Positions 9,077-16,411 of a DNA stretch of 43,065 nucleotides are shown here, in pieces (position 1 is the first letter of the stretch; each line of letters starts with the position of its first letter). The position numbers were made by a program, and so were the translations under genes. The DNA is taken from NCBI GenBank assembly GCA_002746255.1, contig NVWO01000005.1, forward strand, positions 1 to 43,065, given 5' to 3'. The DNA is from Rhodospirillaceae bacterium. GTDB taxonomy: Bacteria; Pseudomonadota; Alphaproteobacteria; GCA-2746255. Under the pieces are notes generated by a model. That model was not told where the DNA came from and searched no databases. It was given only the letters and a program-made list of their open reading frames with translations.

Positions 9077-9271
9077 TTGGCAGACAATCCAGGCGAAAAT
9101 CCGGACTCCAACACCGAACTTCCCGATATTCTCTACCGATGCACAGCGTGCATGTACGTCTACCCACTGCAGCAATCGCCCCGAAAGGATGGGGAGCTGA
9201 CTTGCGCCCATTGCGGGGAGATTTTCGAGATGACCGAAGAAATGCTTGCCGATCTTGAAGTCGGCGCCTGA
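9077..9271 (+). CDS. Small rubredoxin-like/zinc-ribbon protein (TTG start)
   Basis: A 64-residue soluble protein with two Cys-X2-Cys knuckles: YRCTACMYVYP near residue 20 and CAHCGEIFEM near residue 43. The YxCxxCxYxY beginning and the spacing resemble a rubredoxin or zinc ribbon that binds one iron or zinc ion. The start is taken as TTG 9077 because AAAAGGGG ends 6 bases upstream and no in-frame ATG or GTG gives a sensible N-terminus. It is separated from the AOR operon by 226 bases with a hairpin and a possible promoter, so it may be transcribed separately. A role as electron carrier for the neighbouring oxidoreductase is conceivable but unproven. Confidence 0.7.
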   Translation: MADNPGENPDSNTELPDILYRCTACMYVYPLQQSPRKDGELTCAHCGEIFEMTEEMLADLEVGA

Positions 9272-9339
9272 GAAGAGGTGGCGGCCTTCGAAACAAATCC
9301 GGGAAAAACCGGAAAATCGGAAAAACCCACAAATTCTTT

Positions 9340-9372
9340 AGAGTTACTCTGGCGTCGCGACCGCTATACAAT
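9340..9372 (+). promoter_or_regulatory. Candidate promoter/operator of the AOR operon
   Basis: A TATACAAT block (9365-9372) could be a -10 element, with only a weak -35 near 9342-9349. Overlapping the -35 position is a small palindrome, AGAGT-T-ACTCT (9340-9350), a possible regulator site. Weakly supported. Confidence 0.3.
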
Positions 9373-9402
9373 GCCGTCACCGCCGGAGAACAACCGACAG
9401 CA

Positions 9403-9427
9403 GGGGTGCCACGTTGACAGGCACCCC
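9403..9427 (+). terminator. Terminator-like hairpin in the AOR operon leader
   Basis: GGGGTGCC (9403-9410) pairs perfectly with GGCACCCC (9420-9427) around a 9-base loop and is followed by T-rich sequence (tttggcttttagttttt). It lies about 70 bases before the first AOR-operon gene. It may end the rubredoxin-like transcript or act as an attenuator in the AOR mRNA leader. Confidence 0.65.
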
Positions 9428-9497
9428 TTTGGCTTTTAGTTTTTAAACATAGAGCGGCACAAAGCCGCCTATAAAAAGATAGAGGGGGGATACCGGA

Positions 9498-10004
9498 ATG
9501 CAGAAATCCCTAAACATCGATCCCAACAAATGCACAGGCTGTCTGCAATGCGAGATGGCGTGCGCCTTTGAACTGGAGGGGTCTTTTAACCCTGCGCATT
9601 CCCGAATCAAGATTTTCAACTTCGAGGAAGAGGGGCGTTTCGTTCCCTACACCTGTACGCAATGCGCAGAGGCCTGGTGCCTCCAGGCCTGCCCCGTTGA
9701 TGCCATCAAGATGGATGCCGGAACGGGCGCCAAGGTAGTGGACGAAGCCATCTGCGTCGGCTGCAAAGTCTGCACTATCGCCTGCCCCTTCGGCACGGTG
9801 AACTACAATCAGGCAAGCGGCAAAGTCATCAAATGCGACCTTTGTGGTGGCGATCCGGCCTGTGCGAAGGCCTGTCCGACGCAAGCCATCACCTATGTCG
9901 ATGCGAACTGGACGGGGCTCGACAAGATGCGAGCCTGGGCCGCCAAAACCGATACGGGCGCAGAGTCGACGACGGACACGCCGCAAGTCTCTGCCGGGCA
10001 CTAA
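9498..10004 (+). CDS. aorA: Ferredoxin-like electron-transfer subunit of tungsten aldehyde oxidoreductase, four [4Fe-4S] clusters
   Basis: A 168-residue polyferredoxin of the HycB/DmsB-like type. Sixteen Cys residues fall in four groups: CTGCLQCEMAC, CTQCAEAWCLQACP, CVGCKVCTIACP and CDLCGGDPACAKACP. This is enough for four [4Fe-4S] clusters. It lies 18 bases upstream of the AOR catalytic gene with the flavoprotein gene further on, the same order as aorA-aorB-aorC in Aromatoleum aromaticum. There AorA wires the tungsten subunits together. No signal peptide is present, so the complex is cytoplasmic. A GGGGGG-type ribosome-binding site precedes ATG 9498. The fold assignment is secure; the precise partner is inferred from neighbourhood. 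Confidence 0.9.
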   Translation: MQKSLNIDPNKCTGCLQCEMACAFELEGSFNPAHSRIKIFNFEEEGRFVPYTCTQCAEAWCLQACPVDAIKMDAGTGAKVVDEAICVGCKVCTIACPFGTVNYNQASGKVIKCDLCGGDPACAKACPTQAITYVDANWTGLDKMRAWAAKTDTGAESTTDTPQVSAGH

Positions 10005-10022
10005 ACATCAGGAGAGATCGCC

Positions 10023-11870
10023 ATGGGTTGGCATAAAAAGCTTTTGCGGGTCAATCTGACAAAGGGAACCTGCGAGACCGAGCCCCTTAACATGGAATGG
10101 GCGCAACTCTACCTTGGCTCCCGGGGTCTGGCAGCGAAATACCTCTATGAGGAAATCGACCCCGCCATCGATCCACTTTCCCCCAAGAACAAGCTTATTT
10201 TCGCCACCGGCCCGCTGACCGGAACCAGCGCGTCAACGTCCGGCCGTTACACGGTGACCACGAAAAGCCCGTTGACCGGCGCAATCGCGTGCTCAAACTC
10301 CGGCGGCTATTTCGGCGCCGAGCTGAAATTCGCAGGCTACGACATGGTGATTCTTGAGGGCCGGGCGAAAGAGCCCGTGTATCTTTGGATCAACGATGAC
10401 GAGGTGAAGCTGCTGCCCGCCGACAAAATTTGGGGCAAGACCGTCTGGGAGACGGAACCATGGATCAAAAAGACCCATCAGGACCCGTTGATCCGCGTCG
10501 CGTCCATCGGCATTGCCGGCGAAGCCGGTGTGAAATATGCCTGTGTTGTCAACGATTTGCATCGCGCCGCCGGACGTTCCGGCGTCGGCACGGTGATGGG
10601 ATCAAAAAACCTGAAGGCCATCGCATGCCGCGGCACCACGGGCGTGCGGGTCGCGAACCCGCGCGAGTTCATGAAAGTCGCGCAGGCGACAAAACGGGAC
10701 CTGAAGGAAAGCGCCTTTACCGGTGAAGGGCTGCCGCAATACGGCACCCAGGGGGTGACCAGCGTCATCAACGAATCCGGCATCTACCCGACGCGCAACC
10801 ATCAGGACGTGCAATTCGACGGCGCCAGCCGGATCGGCGGCGAAGCGATGTTCGAAAAGCGGGCATCGGACGGCAAGACGAACATGGTTCGCAACGCCGC
10901 CTGCTTTGGCTGCACGATTGCCTGCGGCCGGATTGCAAAAATCGACCCGAGCCATTTTTCCGTAAAGGACAAGCCGCGTTATCTCGGCGCGTCCGGCGGG
11001 CTTGAATATGAATCGTCCTGGGCCATGGGCGGCGATTGCGGCATCGACGACCTTGAAGCCCTGACCTTTGCAAACAGCGTCTGCAACGAGCAGTCGATGG
11101 ATACGATTTCCTTTGGGGCCTCGCTTGCCGCCGCCATGGAGCTGTACGAACGGGGCTACATCACCGACAAGGAAACCGGCGGCATCAAGTTGAACTTCGG
11201 ATCGGCGGAAGCCCTTGTCCAGATGGTGGAACTGACCGGCCGCAACGAAGGCTTTGGCAAGGACATCGGCCTTGGCTCAAAGCGTTTGTGCGAAAAATAC
11301 GGCCATCCGGAAATTGCCATGACCGTCAAGGGCCAGGAATTTGCGGCCTATGACCCACGCGGGGCGCAAGGCATGAGCCTGGCCTATGCCACCAGCAATC
11401 GCGGTGCCTGCCACCTTCGTGGCTACACCATTGCCGTCGAGATTTTCGGCGTCCATATGAAGGTCGACCCGCTGGTAACGGACGGCAAGGCAGAGGTTAC
11501 GAAATTTTCCCAGGATGTCACCGCCGCCATCGATTCAACCGGCCTCTGCGTGTTCCCGAATTTTGCCTGGACCCTCGACCAGTATCAGCAGCTCGTCCAG
11601 AGCGGCTGCGAAGGCGACTGGTCGATGGAAAAGATGATGGAAGTCGGCGAACGCATCTGGAATCTGGAACGCATGTTCAACAACAAAGCCGGCCTGACGA
11701 AGGCGGACGACACGCTGCCGAAACGGCTGCTCACGGAACCGGCGAAGACCGGCCCCGCCAAGGGGCTGGTTGCCCAACTCGACAAGATGCTGCCGGAATA
11801 TTACGAGCTTCGCGGCTGGACCCCGGACGGCAAGCCATCCAACAGCACGCTGAAACGGCTAAGCATTTAA
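10023..11870 (+). CDS. aorB: Tungsten-dependent aldehyde:ferredoxin oxidoreductase, catalytic subunit
   Basis: A 615-residue member of the AOR family, which oxidises aldehydes to carboxylic acids (and can catalyse the reverse) with a tungsten bis-pyranopterin and one [4Fe-4S] cluster. The opening MGWHKKLLRVNLTKG is typical. The cluster ligands appear as Cys294-X2-Cys297-X3-Cys301 (CFGCTIAC) with the fourth at Cys509 in STGLCVFPNF. The pterin-contact region DPRGAQGMSLAYATSNRGAC is present. An AGGAGA ribosome-binding site precedes ATG 10023. Tungsten rather than molybdenum is inferred from the family and from the tup genes nearby. The aldehyde range cannot be read from sequence. A hairpin with a T tract follows the gene. 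Confidence 0.95.
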   Translation: MGWHKKLLRVNLTKGTCETEPLNMEWAQLYLGSRGLAAKYLYEEIDPAIDPLSPKNKLIFATGPLTGTSASTSGRYTVTTKSPLTGAIACSNSGGYFGAELKFAGYDMVILEGRAKEPVYLWINDDEVKLLPADKIWGKTVWETEPWIKKTHQDPLIRVASIGIAGEAGVKYACVVNDLHRAAGRSGVGTVMGSKNLKAIACRGTTGVRVANPREFMKVAQATKRDLKESAFTGEGLPQYGTQGVTSVINESGIYPTRNHQDVQFDGASRIGGEAMFEKRASDGKTNMVRNAACFGCTIACGRIAKIDPSHFSVKDKPRYLGASGGLEYESSWAMGGDCGIDDLEALTFANSVCNEQSMDTISFGASLAAAMELYERGYITDKETGGIKLNFGSAEALVQMVELTGRNEGFGKDIGLGSKRLCEKYGHPEIAMTVKGQEFAAYDPRGAQGMSLAYATSNRGACHLRGYTIAVEIFGVHMKVDPLVTDGKAEVTKFSQDVTAAIDSTGLCVFPNFAWTLDQYQQLVQSGCEGDWSMEKMMEVGERIWNLERMFNNKAGLTKADDTLPKRLLTEPAKTGPAKGLVAQLDKMLPEYYELRGWTPDGKPSNSTLKRLSI

Positions 11871-11903
11871 GCCGCGCCACAGGTGAAGCCGCCACAGGAA
11901 TGC

Positions 11904-11933
11904 CAGGGAAGGTGCCGATGCGTACCTTCCCTG
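11904..11933 (+). terminator. Terminator-like hairpin inside the operon, between aorB and aorC
   Basis: CAGGGAAGGT (11904-11913) pairs perfectly with ACCTTCCCTG (11924-11933) around a 10-base loop and is followed by attcttttt. This has the form of an intrinsic terminator, yet three more genes of the same functional set follow. It may work as a partial terminator or as a 3' mRNA stabiliser for aorAB. Confidence 0.75.
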
Positions 11934-11995
11934 ATTCTTTTTCGCCGACGTTGCGCGTGCGCGTCTGATTCGGGCCGCAAGGGAAAGGACAGCGA

Positions 11996-13249
11996 ATGAA
12001 GCATGTCATCATTGGCGCCGGCCCGTCCGGCGTGATCGCCGCCACCACCCTGCGCAAATTATGCCCGGAAGACGAAATCCTGCTGATCGGCGGCGAAGCA
12101 GAGCCACCTTATTCGCGGATGGCCATCCCCTATTATCTGATCGGCGACATCAAGGAAGCGGGCACCCACCTCAAGACCAGCACCGACTATTACAAAAAAA
12201 ATCGCATCACCTGTCAGCATGGCCGGGTCACAAAAATTGATCCGAAGAAAAAGGCACTCCATTTAAAAAACGGCAAGACGGTCACCTATGACAAGCTGTT
12301 GCTGGCAAGTGGCGCCTATCCAACCCGCCCGCCGGTCCCCGGCATTGACGACCCGGAAATCACCGGCTGCTGGACCCTGGAGGACGCGCGCCTGATTGCA
12401 AAAAAATGCAGGAAAGGCGTGAAGGTTCTCCAGATGGGTGCCGGTTTCATCGGCTGCATCATCATGGAAGCGATCGCCGCGACGGGCGTCGATCTTACGA
12501 TCGTCGAGATGGGGGACCGCATGGTCCCGCGCATGATGAACGAAACCTGCGGCGGCCTGATCAAACGGTGGTGCGAACAAAAGGGCATTGCCGTTTACAC
12601 ATCAACAAAGGTTATCAAGATTGAAAAGCGGGAAGACAAGACACCCCGTTATGCCATCCAGATGGAAGGTGGAAGGACGCTGGAGGCCGATCTGATTATT
12701 GCCTCAACCGGCGTTGCGCCCGCCCTCGACTATCTTGATGGCAGCGGCATTGAAGCCGACAACGGCATCCTGATTGACCCGCACATGCGGACAAATCTGG
12801 CCAATATTTACGCCGCCGGCGATTGCGCCAAAGGACGGGATTTTTCGACCGGCGGCTATGAGGTCCAAGCCATCCAGCCAACGGCGACGGAACATGGCCG
12901 CATCGCCGCCCAGAACATGGCCGGCGTTCCAACGCCCCATCCGGGCTCGCTGAACATGAACGTACTGAACACGCTGGGGCTGATTTCCAGCTCCTTCGGG
13001 CTATGGATGGGCGTCGAAGGCGGCGAACATGGTGAATTGCTGGACGAAGAAAATTTTCATTACCTGCGCCTGGAGTTCAAGGACGACGTTCTTATCGGCG
13101 CCCAGGCCCTTGGACTGACCCAGCATGTCGGCGTGCTGCGAGGGCTTATTCAGACCCAGACGCATCTCGGCCCATGGAAAGACAAACTGATTGCGGACCC
13201 GACCCTTATCATGTCCGCTTATCTGGCAACAACCCAGGCACAAGCATGA
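11996..13249 (+). CDS. aorC: FAD/NAD(P)-dependent oxidoreductase subunit of the AOR complex
   Basis: A 417-residue pyridine nucleotide-disulphide oxidoreductase-type flavoprotein. The N-terminal FAD-binding loop is GAGPSG (residues 7-12), the NAD-binding loop is GAGFIG (148-153), and the second FAD motif is YAAGDCA around 272-278. It lacks the redox-active Cys pair of disulphide reductases, which fits the NADH-oxidase/ferredoxin-reductase branch. As the third gene of an aorABC-like operon it probably couples AOR to NAD reduction. It starts 125 bases after aorB with its own good ribosome-binding site (AAGGAAAGGA) and overlaps the MoaD-like gene by 4 bases (ATGA). A nitrite- or rubredoxin-reductase-like role is the alternative if it is not part of the complex. 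Confidence 0.88.
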   Translation: MKHVIIGAGPSGVIAATTLRKLCPEDEILLIGGEAEPPYSRMAIPYYLIGDIKEAGTHLKTSTDYYKKNRITCQHGRVTKIDPKKKALHLKNGKTVTYDKLLLASGAYPTRPPVPGIDDPEITGCWTLEDARLIAKKCRKGVKVLQMGAGFIGCIIMEAIAATGVDLTIVEMGDRMVPRMMNETCGGLIKRWCEQKGIAVYTSTKVIKIEKREDKTPRYAIQMEGGRTLEADLIIASTGVAPALDYLDGSGIEADNGILIDPHMRTNLANIYAAGDCAKGRDFSTGGYEVQAIQPTATEHGRIAAQNMAGVPTPHPGSLNMNVLNTLGLISSSFGLWMGVEGGEHGELLDEENFHYLRLEFKDDVLIGAQALGLTQHVGVLRGLIQTQTHLGPWKDKLIADPTLIMSAYLATTQAQA

Positions 13250-13497
13250 AAATTACTCTAAAATTCTACAGCTCACTTAGCGACTTTCTGCCCGATGATG
13301 CGAAGAAAAATGTGGGCGAGATGGACTTCGCCGACAATGCCTCCGCTCAAGACGTCGTCAACAGGCTTGGCATTGCCATGAAAATGGTTCACCTGACGCT
13401 GGTCAATGGCGTTTACGTCGCCCCCAGCGACCTTGCTGCGCAGGCTCTCAAAGAGGGAGACACGCTCGCCATGTGGCCTCCCCTTGCAGGCGGATAA
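13246..13497 (+). CDS. moaD: MoaD/ThiS-like sulfur-carrier protein
   Basis: An 83-residue ubiquitin-fold sulfur carrier. It begins MKITLKFYSSLSDFLPDDA, has the HLTLVNGVYVAPSD segment and the LKEGDTLAMWPPLAGG tail. The C-terminal Gly-Gly is the site of adenylation and thiocarboxylation in MoaD, which donates the dithiolene sulfurs of molybdopterin. The start ATG 13246 overlaps the flavoprotein stop (ATGA). An upstream in-frame start at 13174 would lie inside that gene and add residues foreign to the family. A MoaD-like gene in an AOR operon suggests a carrier dedicated to the tungsten cofactor. No MoaE gene is visible in the window. Confidence 0.9.
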   Translation: MKITLKFYSSLSDFLPDDAKKNVGEMDFADNASAQDVVNRLGIAMKMVHLTLVNGVYVAPSDLAAQALKEGDTLAMWPPLAGG

Positions 13498-13814
13498 TGC
13501 CAGACGCGCCGAAAAGCGAGAGCGCGCCGCAACGGCGCGTGCTTGAGCTTTCCTACAGCCATGTCGAATTGTTCCGCGCCTTCCAAAGAATTTTTGACCC
13601 CCTCCCCGTCTGCATCCAGGGAACGGGTCTGACCGTAACGGACGGAAAAAAGAAAATCGTCGTTGCCCTTGGCGAAGAGCGCGAGCGGCGGCTTGGCGCC
13701 GAGTTCAAACTTCCGGAAACGACAATCGATTTTGCCTTTCACGGCTATAGCGAGGACGAAGCGAACGCCATTCTCAACCACTTCATTCTGCGCACCCGGC
13801 GCGGCGGCGGCTGA
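13497..13814 (+). CDS. Unrecognised 105-residue protein at the end of the AOR operon
   Basis: I do not recognise this family. The start ATG 13497 overlaps the last base of the MoaD-like stop codon (TAATG), so it is translationally coupled. The product is soluble and mixed in structure. It opens with a basic, flexible stretch, then FRAFQRIFDPLPVCIQG, a strand-turn-strand GLTVTDGKKKIVVALG, and a helical SEDEANAILNHFIL, ending RTRRGGG. Only one Cys is present. Its place after a MoaD-like gene suggests a maturation or assembly role for the tungsten enzyme; the Aromatoleum aor operon is also described as carrying extra maturation genes. The three terminal glycines may or may not be functional. The stop codon lies one base from the convergent moaA stop codon. 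Confidence 0.75.
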   Translation: MPDAPKSESAPQRRVLELSYSHVELFRAFQRIFDPLPVCIQGTGLTVTDGKKKIVVALGEERERRLGAEFKLPETTIDFAFHGYSEDEANAILNHFILRTRRGGG

Positions 13815-13815
13815 A

Positions 13816-14805
13816 TTAACCGCCGGTGGTGCTCATATGGCGACGAAGGGCCGGTGCCGCATCGCGCCGGTCGATGACAAAGTCGTGCCCCTTGGGTTTG
13901 CGCCCGATTGCCTCACAAATGGCCTGAACCAGAAGGGCATCGCTTTCGCTCTCTCGGACCGGGGTTCTCAGATCGCCCCAATCGTCCTGACCAAGGCACA
14001 TGTAAAGCTTGCCGGTGCAGGTCAGCCGTACCCGGTTGCACGATTCGCAGAAATTGTGGGAAAGCGGCTCAATAAAGCCAATTCGGCCGCCCGTTTCCCC
14101 AACATCCACGTACCGCGCCGGTCCACCGCTTTGATGGTCGCTGTCGCGCAGGGTCCAGCGTTTTTCAAGCCGCCGGCGCAGTTCTGCCAAGGACAAATAC
14201 TGGTCCATCCGATCCTGTTCGATCTCGCCCAGAGGCATCGTCTCAATGAGAGTCCAGTCAAAGCCCTGGTCCCCGCACCATGCAAGCAAGGCGTCGAACT
14301 CGTCTTCGTTCGTCTCTTTCAGGGCAACGGTGTTGATCTTCACCTTCAGCCCCGCTGCCTTCGCCGCCTGGATGCCTTCCAGCACGGTTTCGATCTTCCC
14401 CCAGCGCGTGAGCGCGCGGAACCGGTCCGCATCCAGGGTATCGAGAGAAACATTGATGCGGCGAACCCCGGCTTCGTAAAGCGCCACGGCATGTTTCGCA
14501 AGATGGTTGCCATTTGTCGTCAGGGTCACTTCGTCAAGGTCGCCGGTCTTTAGATGGCGGCCCAAATTCTGAAACAGGGTCATCACGTCGCGGCGCACCA
14601 GCGGTTCGCCGCCGGTGATGCGGATTTTGCGCACGCCCATGGAAACAAAGGCACTGCAGACGCGGTCCAGCTCCTCCAGGGAAAGCAAATCGCGCCGGGG
14701 CAAAAAGGTCATGTCTTCCGACATGCAATAAACGCAACGCAGATCGCACCGGTCCGTCACGGAAACCCGCAAATAGGTCACGTCGCGTCCAAAGGGGTCC
14801 ATCAT
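13816..14805 (-). CDS. moaA: GTP 3',8-cyclase MoaA
   Basis: Radical-SAM enzyme for the first step of molybdenum/tungsten cofactor synthesis, GTP to 3',8-cyclo-GTP. At 329 residues it has normal length. The N-terminal cluster motif is C20-X3-C24-X2-C27 (CDLRCVYC), followed by [11 protein letters not shown]. The C-terminal second [4Fe-4S] site is C253-X2-C256-X13-C270. The protein ends with the conserved Gly-Gly that reaches into the active site in MoaA. It lies 51 bases downstream of tupC on the same strand and is probably co-transcribed with tupBC, tying cofactor synthesis to tungstate import. ATG 14805 is followed by a second ATG; either could be used. Confidence 0.96.
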   Translation of the reverse strand: MMDPFGRDVTYLRVSVTDRCDLRCVYCMSEDMTFLPRRDLLSLEELDRVCSAFVSMGVRKIRITGGEPLVRRDVMTLFQNLGRHLKTGDLDEVTLTTNGNHLAKHAVALYEAGVRRINVSLDTLDADRFRALTRWGKIETVLEGIQAAKAAGLKVKINTVALKETNEDEFDALLAWCGDQGFDWTLIETMPLGEIEQDRMDQYLSLAELRRRLEKRWTLRDSDHQSGGPARYVDVGETGGRIGFIEPLSHNFCESCNRVRLTCTGKLYMCLGQDDWGDLRTPVRESESDALLVQAICEAIGRKPKGHDFVIDRRDAAPALRRHMSTTGG

Positions 14806-14856
14806 GGGTTGTCGGTTCCTTCTTTCCAGCCGTCTGGTGGGGCCACAACCGTCAGT

Positions 14857-15576
14857 TTACCACGTAAGCCGGCCTGCGAGAAAGGCCACCGCTTCCGGGC
14901 TTTCCGGGCCGGAAAAGAAGGCTGCTGCCGGTTTCCGCTCGACCAGCCGGCCGCCGCAAAGGAAAAGGATGTCCTCGCCAAGCCGTCGCGCCTGGCCAAG
15001 ATCGTGGGTCGTCATCACAATTTTCGTGCCGCTGGCCTGAATTTCAAGAATAACATCTTCAACGATCCGGGTCGCCGCCGGGTCGAGACTGGCGCTCGGC
15101 TCGTCCAGAAAAAGCACCTGGGGCCGGACCGCCCAGGCGCGCGCAAGGGCCAGGCGCTGCTGTTCACCACCGGAAAGGACGCGTGCCGGCAGTTTTGCCT
15201 TCGCGGTCAGGCCGGTTCGGCCCAGAACTTCTGCAACCCGGCGATGACGTTCGGCCCTCGCAACACCGCGACCGGCCAGGGCATAGGCAACGTTGCCGGC
15301 CACCGAACGGCGCAGCATCACCGGGCGTTGAAAAACCATCGCCTGGGCGTGCATCGCTTCTTCCTGGCTGTGTTCATGCCAGGCGATCCGCCCCTCTGTT
15401 GGCGACAGCAGGCCGTGGCAAAGACGAAGCAGCAGGCTTTTCCCGGCGCCGTTCGGCCCCAGGATGAGCGTGCGGTCCTCCGCCTGAATGTCCAGGAAAA
15501 TGCCCTTTAGCAAGGCCTGGCCGCCTATTTCATAGGCAAGATCCGTCAGCACGAGAGGAAAGATTGTCGCACTCAT
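14857..15576 (-). CDS. tupC: Tungstate ABC transporter, ATP-binding protein
   Basis: A 239-residue ABC ATPase that would energise uptake of oxyanions through TupB. The P-loop reads GPNGAGKS, the signature LSGGEQQRLALARA and Walker B LFLDEPSASLD, followed by the switch TTHD. The start ATG 15576 overlaps the tupB stop (ATGA); an earlier in-frame start would lie inside tupB in the wrong protein context. The tungstate assignment rests on the TupB-type permease next to it, the nearby tupA and the AOR operon. By sequence alone the ATPase could serve molybdate or another anion. Confidence 0.88.
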   Translation of the reverse strand: MSATIFPLVLTDLAYEIGGQALLKGIFLDIQAEDRTLILGPNGAGKSLLLRLCHGLLSPTEGRIAWHEHSQEEAMHAQAMVFQRPVMLRRSVAGNVAYALAGRGVARAERHRRVAEVLGRTGLTAKAKLPARVLSGGEQQRLALARAWAVRPQVLFLDEPSASLDPAATRIVEDVILEIQASGTKIVMTTHDLGQARRLGEDILFLCGGRLVERKPAAAFFSGPESPEAVAFLAGRLTW

Positions 15577-16280
15577 GAAATGCCCCGTCGCGACGCCGCG
15601 TTGCCAATCGCATAAACCGCCCCATTGATCAGCAGTGAGATCCCAAGCAGCAGAATGCCCAGCCCAAGGGCAAGGGTCAGATTTCCCTTGCTGGTTTCCA
15701 GCGCAATGGTTGTCGTCATGACGCGGGTCACGTGGTTGATGTTGCCACCGACAATCATGACGGCGCCCACCTCGGCCATGGCGCGGCCCAGACCCGCCAG
15801 CACCACCGACAGCACCCGGGCGCGCCCGTCCCAAAGCAGGGTTGCCATCATCCGACCGCGGCCAATGTCAAGGGAACGCAAAAGTTCGCCATATTCGTCC
15901 CATAAATCGACGACCACCTGACGGGTGAGCGCGGCGATGATCGGCACCACCAGCAACACCTGGGCGATAATCATCGCCGTCGGCGTGAACAGAAGCCCAA
16001 GCACGCCCAAAGGCCCGGCCCGGGAGATCAACAGATAAACGATGAGGCCGACGACAACCGGCGGCAGGCTCATCATCGCGTTCAAAAGGACAGCAAGAAC
16101 GCCGACGCCCGGAAAGCGGAACAATGCGACGGCCGCCCCAAGGGGCAGGCCGATCAGCGCAGCGATGCCAACGGCGGTCAGGCTGACCTGCAACGACAGG
16201 GCGACGATGCTGACGAGGTCGGGATCAAAAGCCCCGATCATCGCAAAGGCATGGGCAAAGGCGGTTGCAAAATCGTTCAC
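15573..16280 (-). CDS. tupB: Tungstate ABC transporter, permease
   Basis: A 235-residue inner-membrane permease with about five hydrophobic segments. The long loop with the coupling helix includes EYGELLRSLDIGRGRMMATLLW and the AMAEVGAVMIVGGNI block typical of TupB/WtpB-type anion permeases. It is the first gene of a minus-strand unit tupB-tupC-moaA and is divergent from fetA across 131 bases. Unlike the common tupABC order, the binding-protein gene is not adjacent; it lies about 1.7 kb away on the other strand. A molybdate or sulfate role is the alternative, but the TupA homologue in the same locus favours tungstate. Confidence 0.88.
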   Translation of the reverse strand: MNDFATAFAHAFAMIGAFDPDLVSIVALSLQVSLTAVGIAALIGLPLGAAVALFRFPGVGVLAVLLNAMMSLPPVVVGLIVYLLISRAGPLGVLGLLFTPTAMIIAQVLLVVPIIAALTRQVVVDLWDEYGELLRSLDIGRGRMMATLLWDGRARVLSVVLAGLGRAMAEVGAVMIVGGNINHVTRVMTTTIALETSKGNLTLALGLGILLLGISLLINGAVYAIGNAASRRGIS

Positions 16281-16337
16281 GGCGTTTCCCTGTGTCTTGA
16301 GCCGTCAAAGTATCTCGGGCCGTCGAAAATCTACTGC

Positions 16338-16358
16338 CCTTTCCGGCGCGTGGAAAGG
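16338..16358. promoter_or_regulatory. Inverted repeat in the tupB-fetA divergent region
   Basis: CCTTTCC (16338-16344) and GGAAAGG (16352-16358) form a perfect 7-base inverted repeat with a 7-base spacer, midway between the divergent tupB and fetA starts. It could be a regulator-binding site for either unit. No bound protein is implied by the sequence. Confidence 0.35.
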
Positions 16359-16411
16359 ATTGCAAATCGGCAAACGGTGACGCCGGGCCCGCATTTCGCT
16401 ACAACCTAGAC

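Noticed and set aside
9379-9497. Molybdenum/tungsten cofactor riboswitch in the AOR leader
   Set aside because: Attractive by context, but I could not recognise the conserved core of that RNA; only simple hairpins are visible.
13174-13245. Longer N-terminus for the MoaD-like protein
   Set aside because: The extra codons lie within the flavoprotein gene, and the ATGA overlap at 13246 gives the standard family start.
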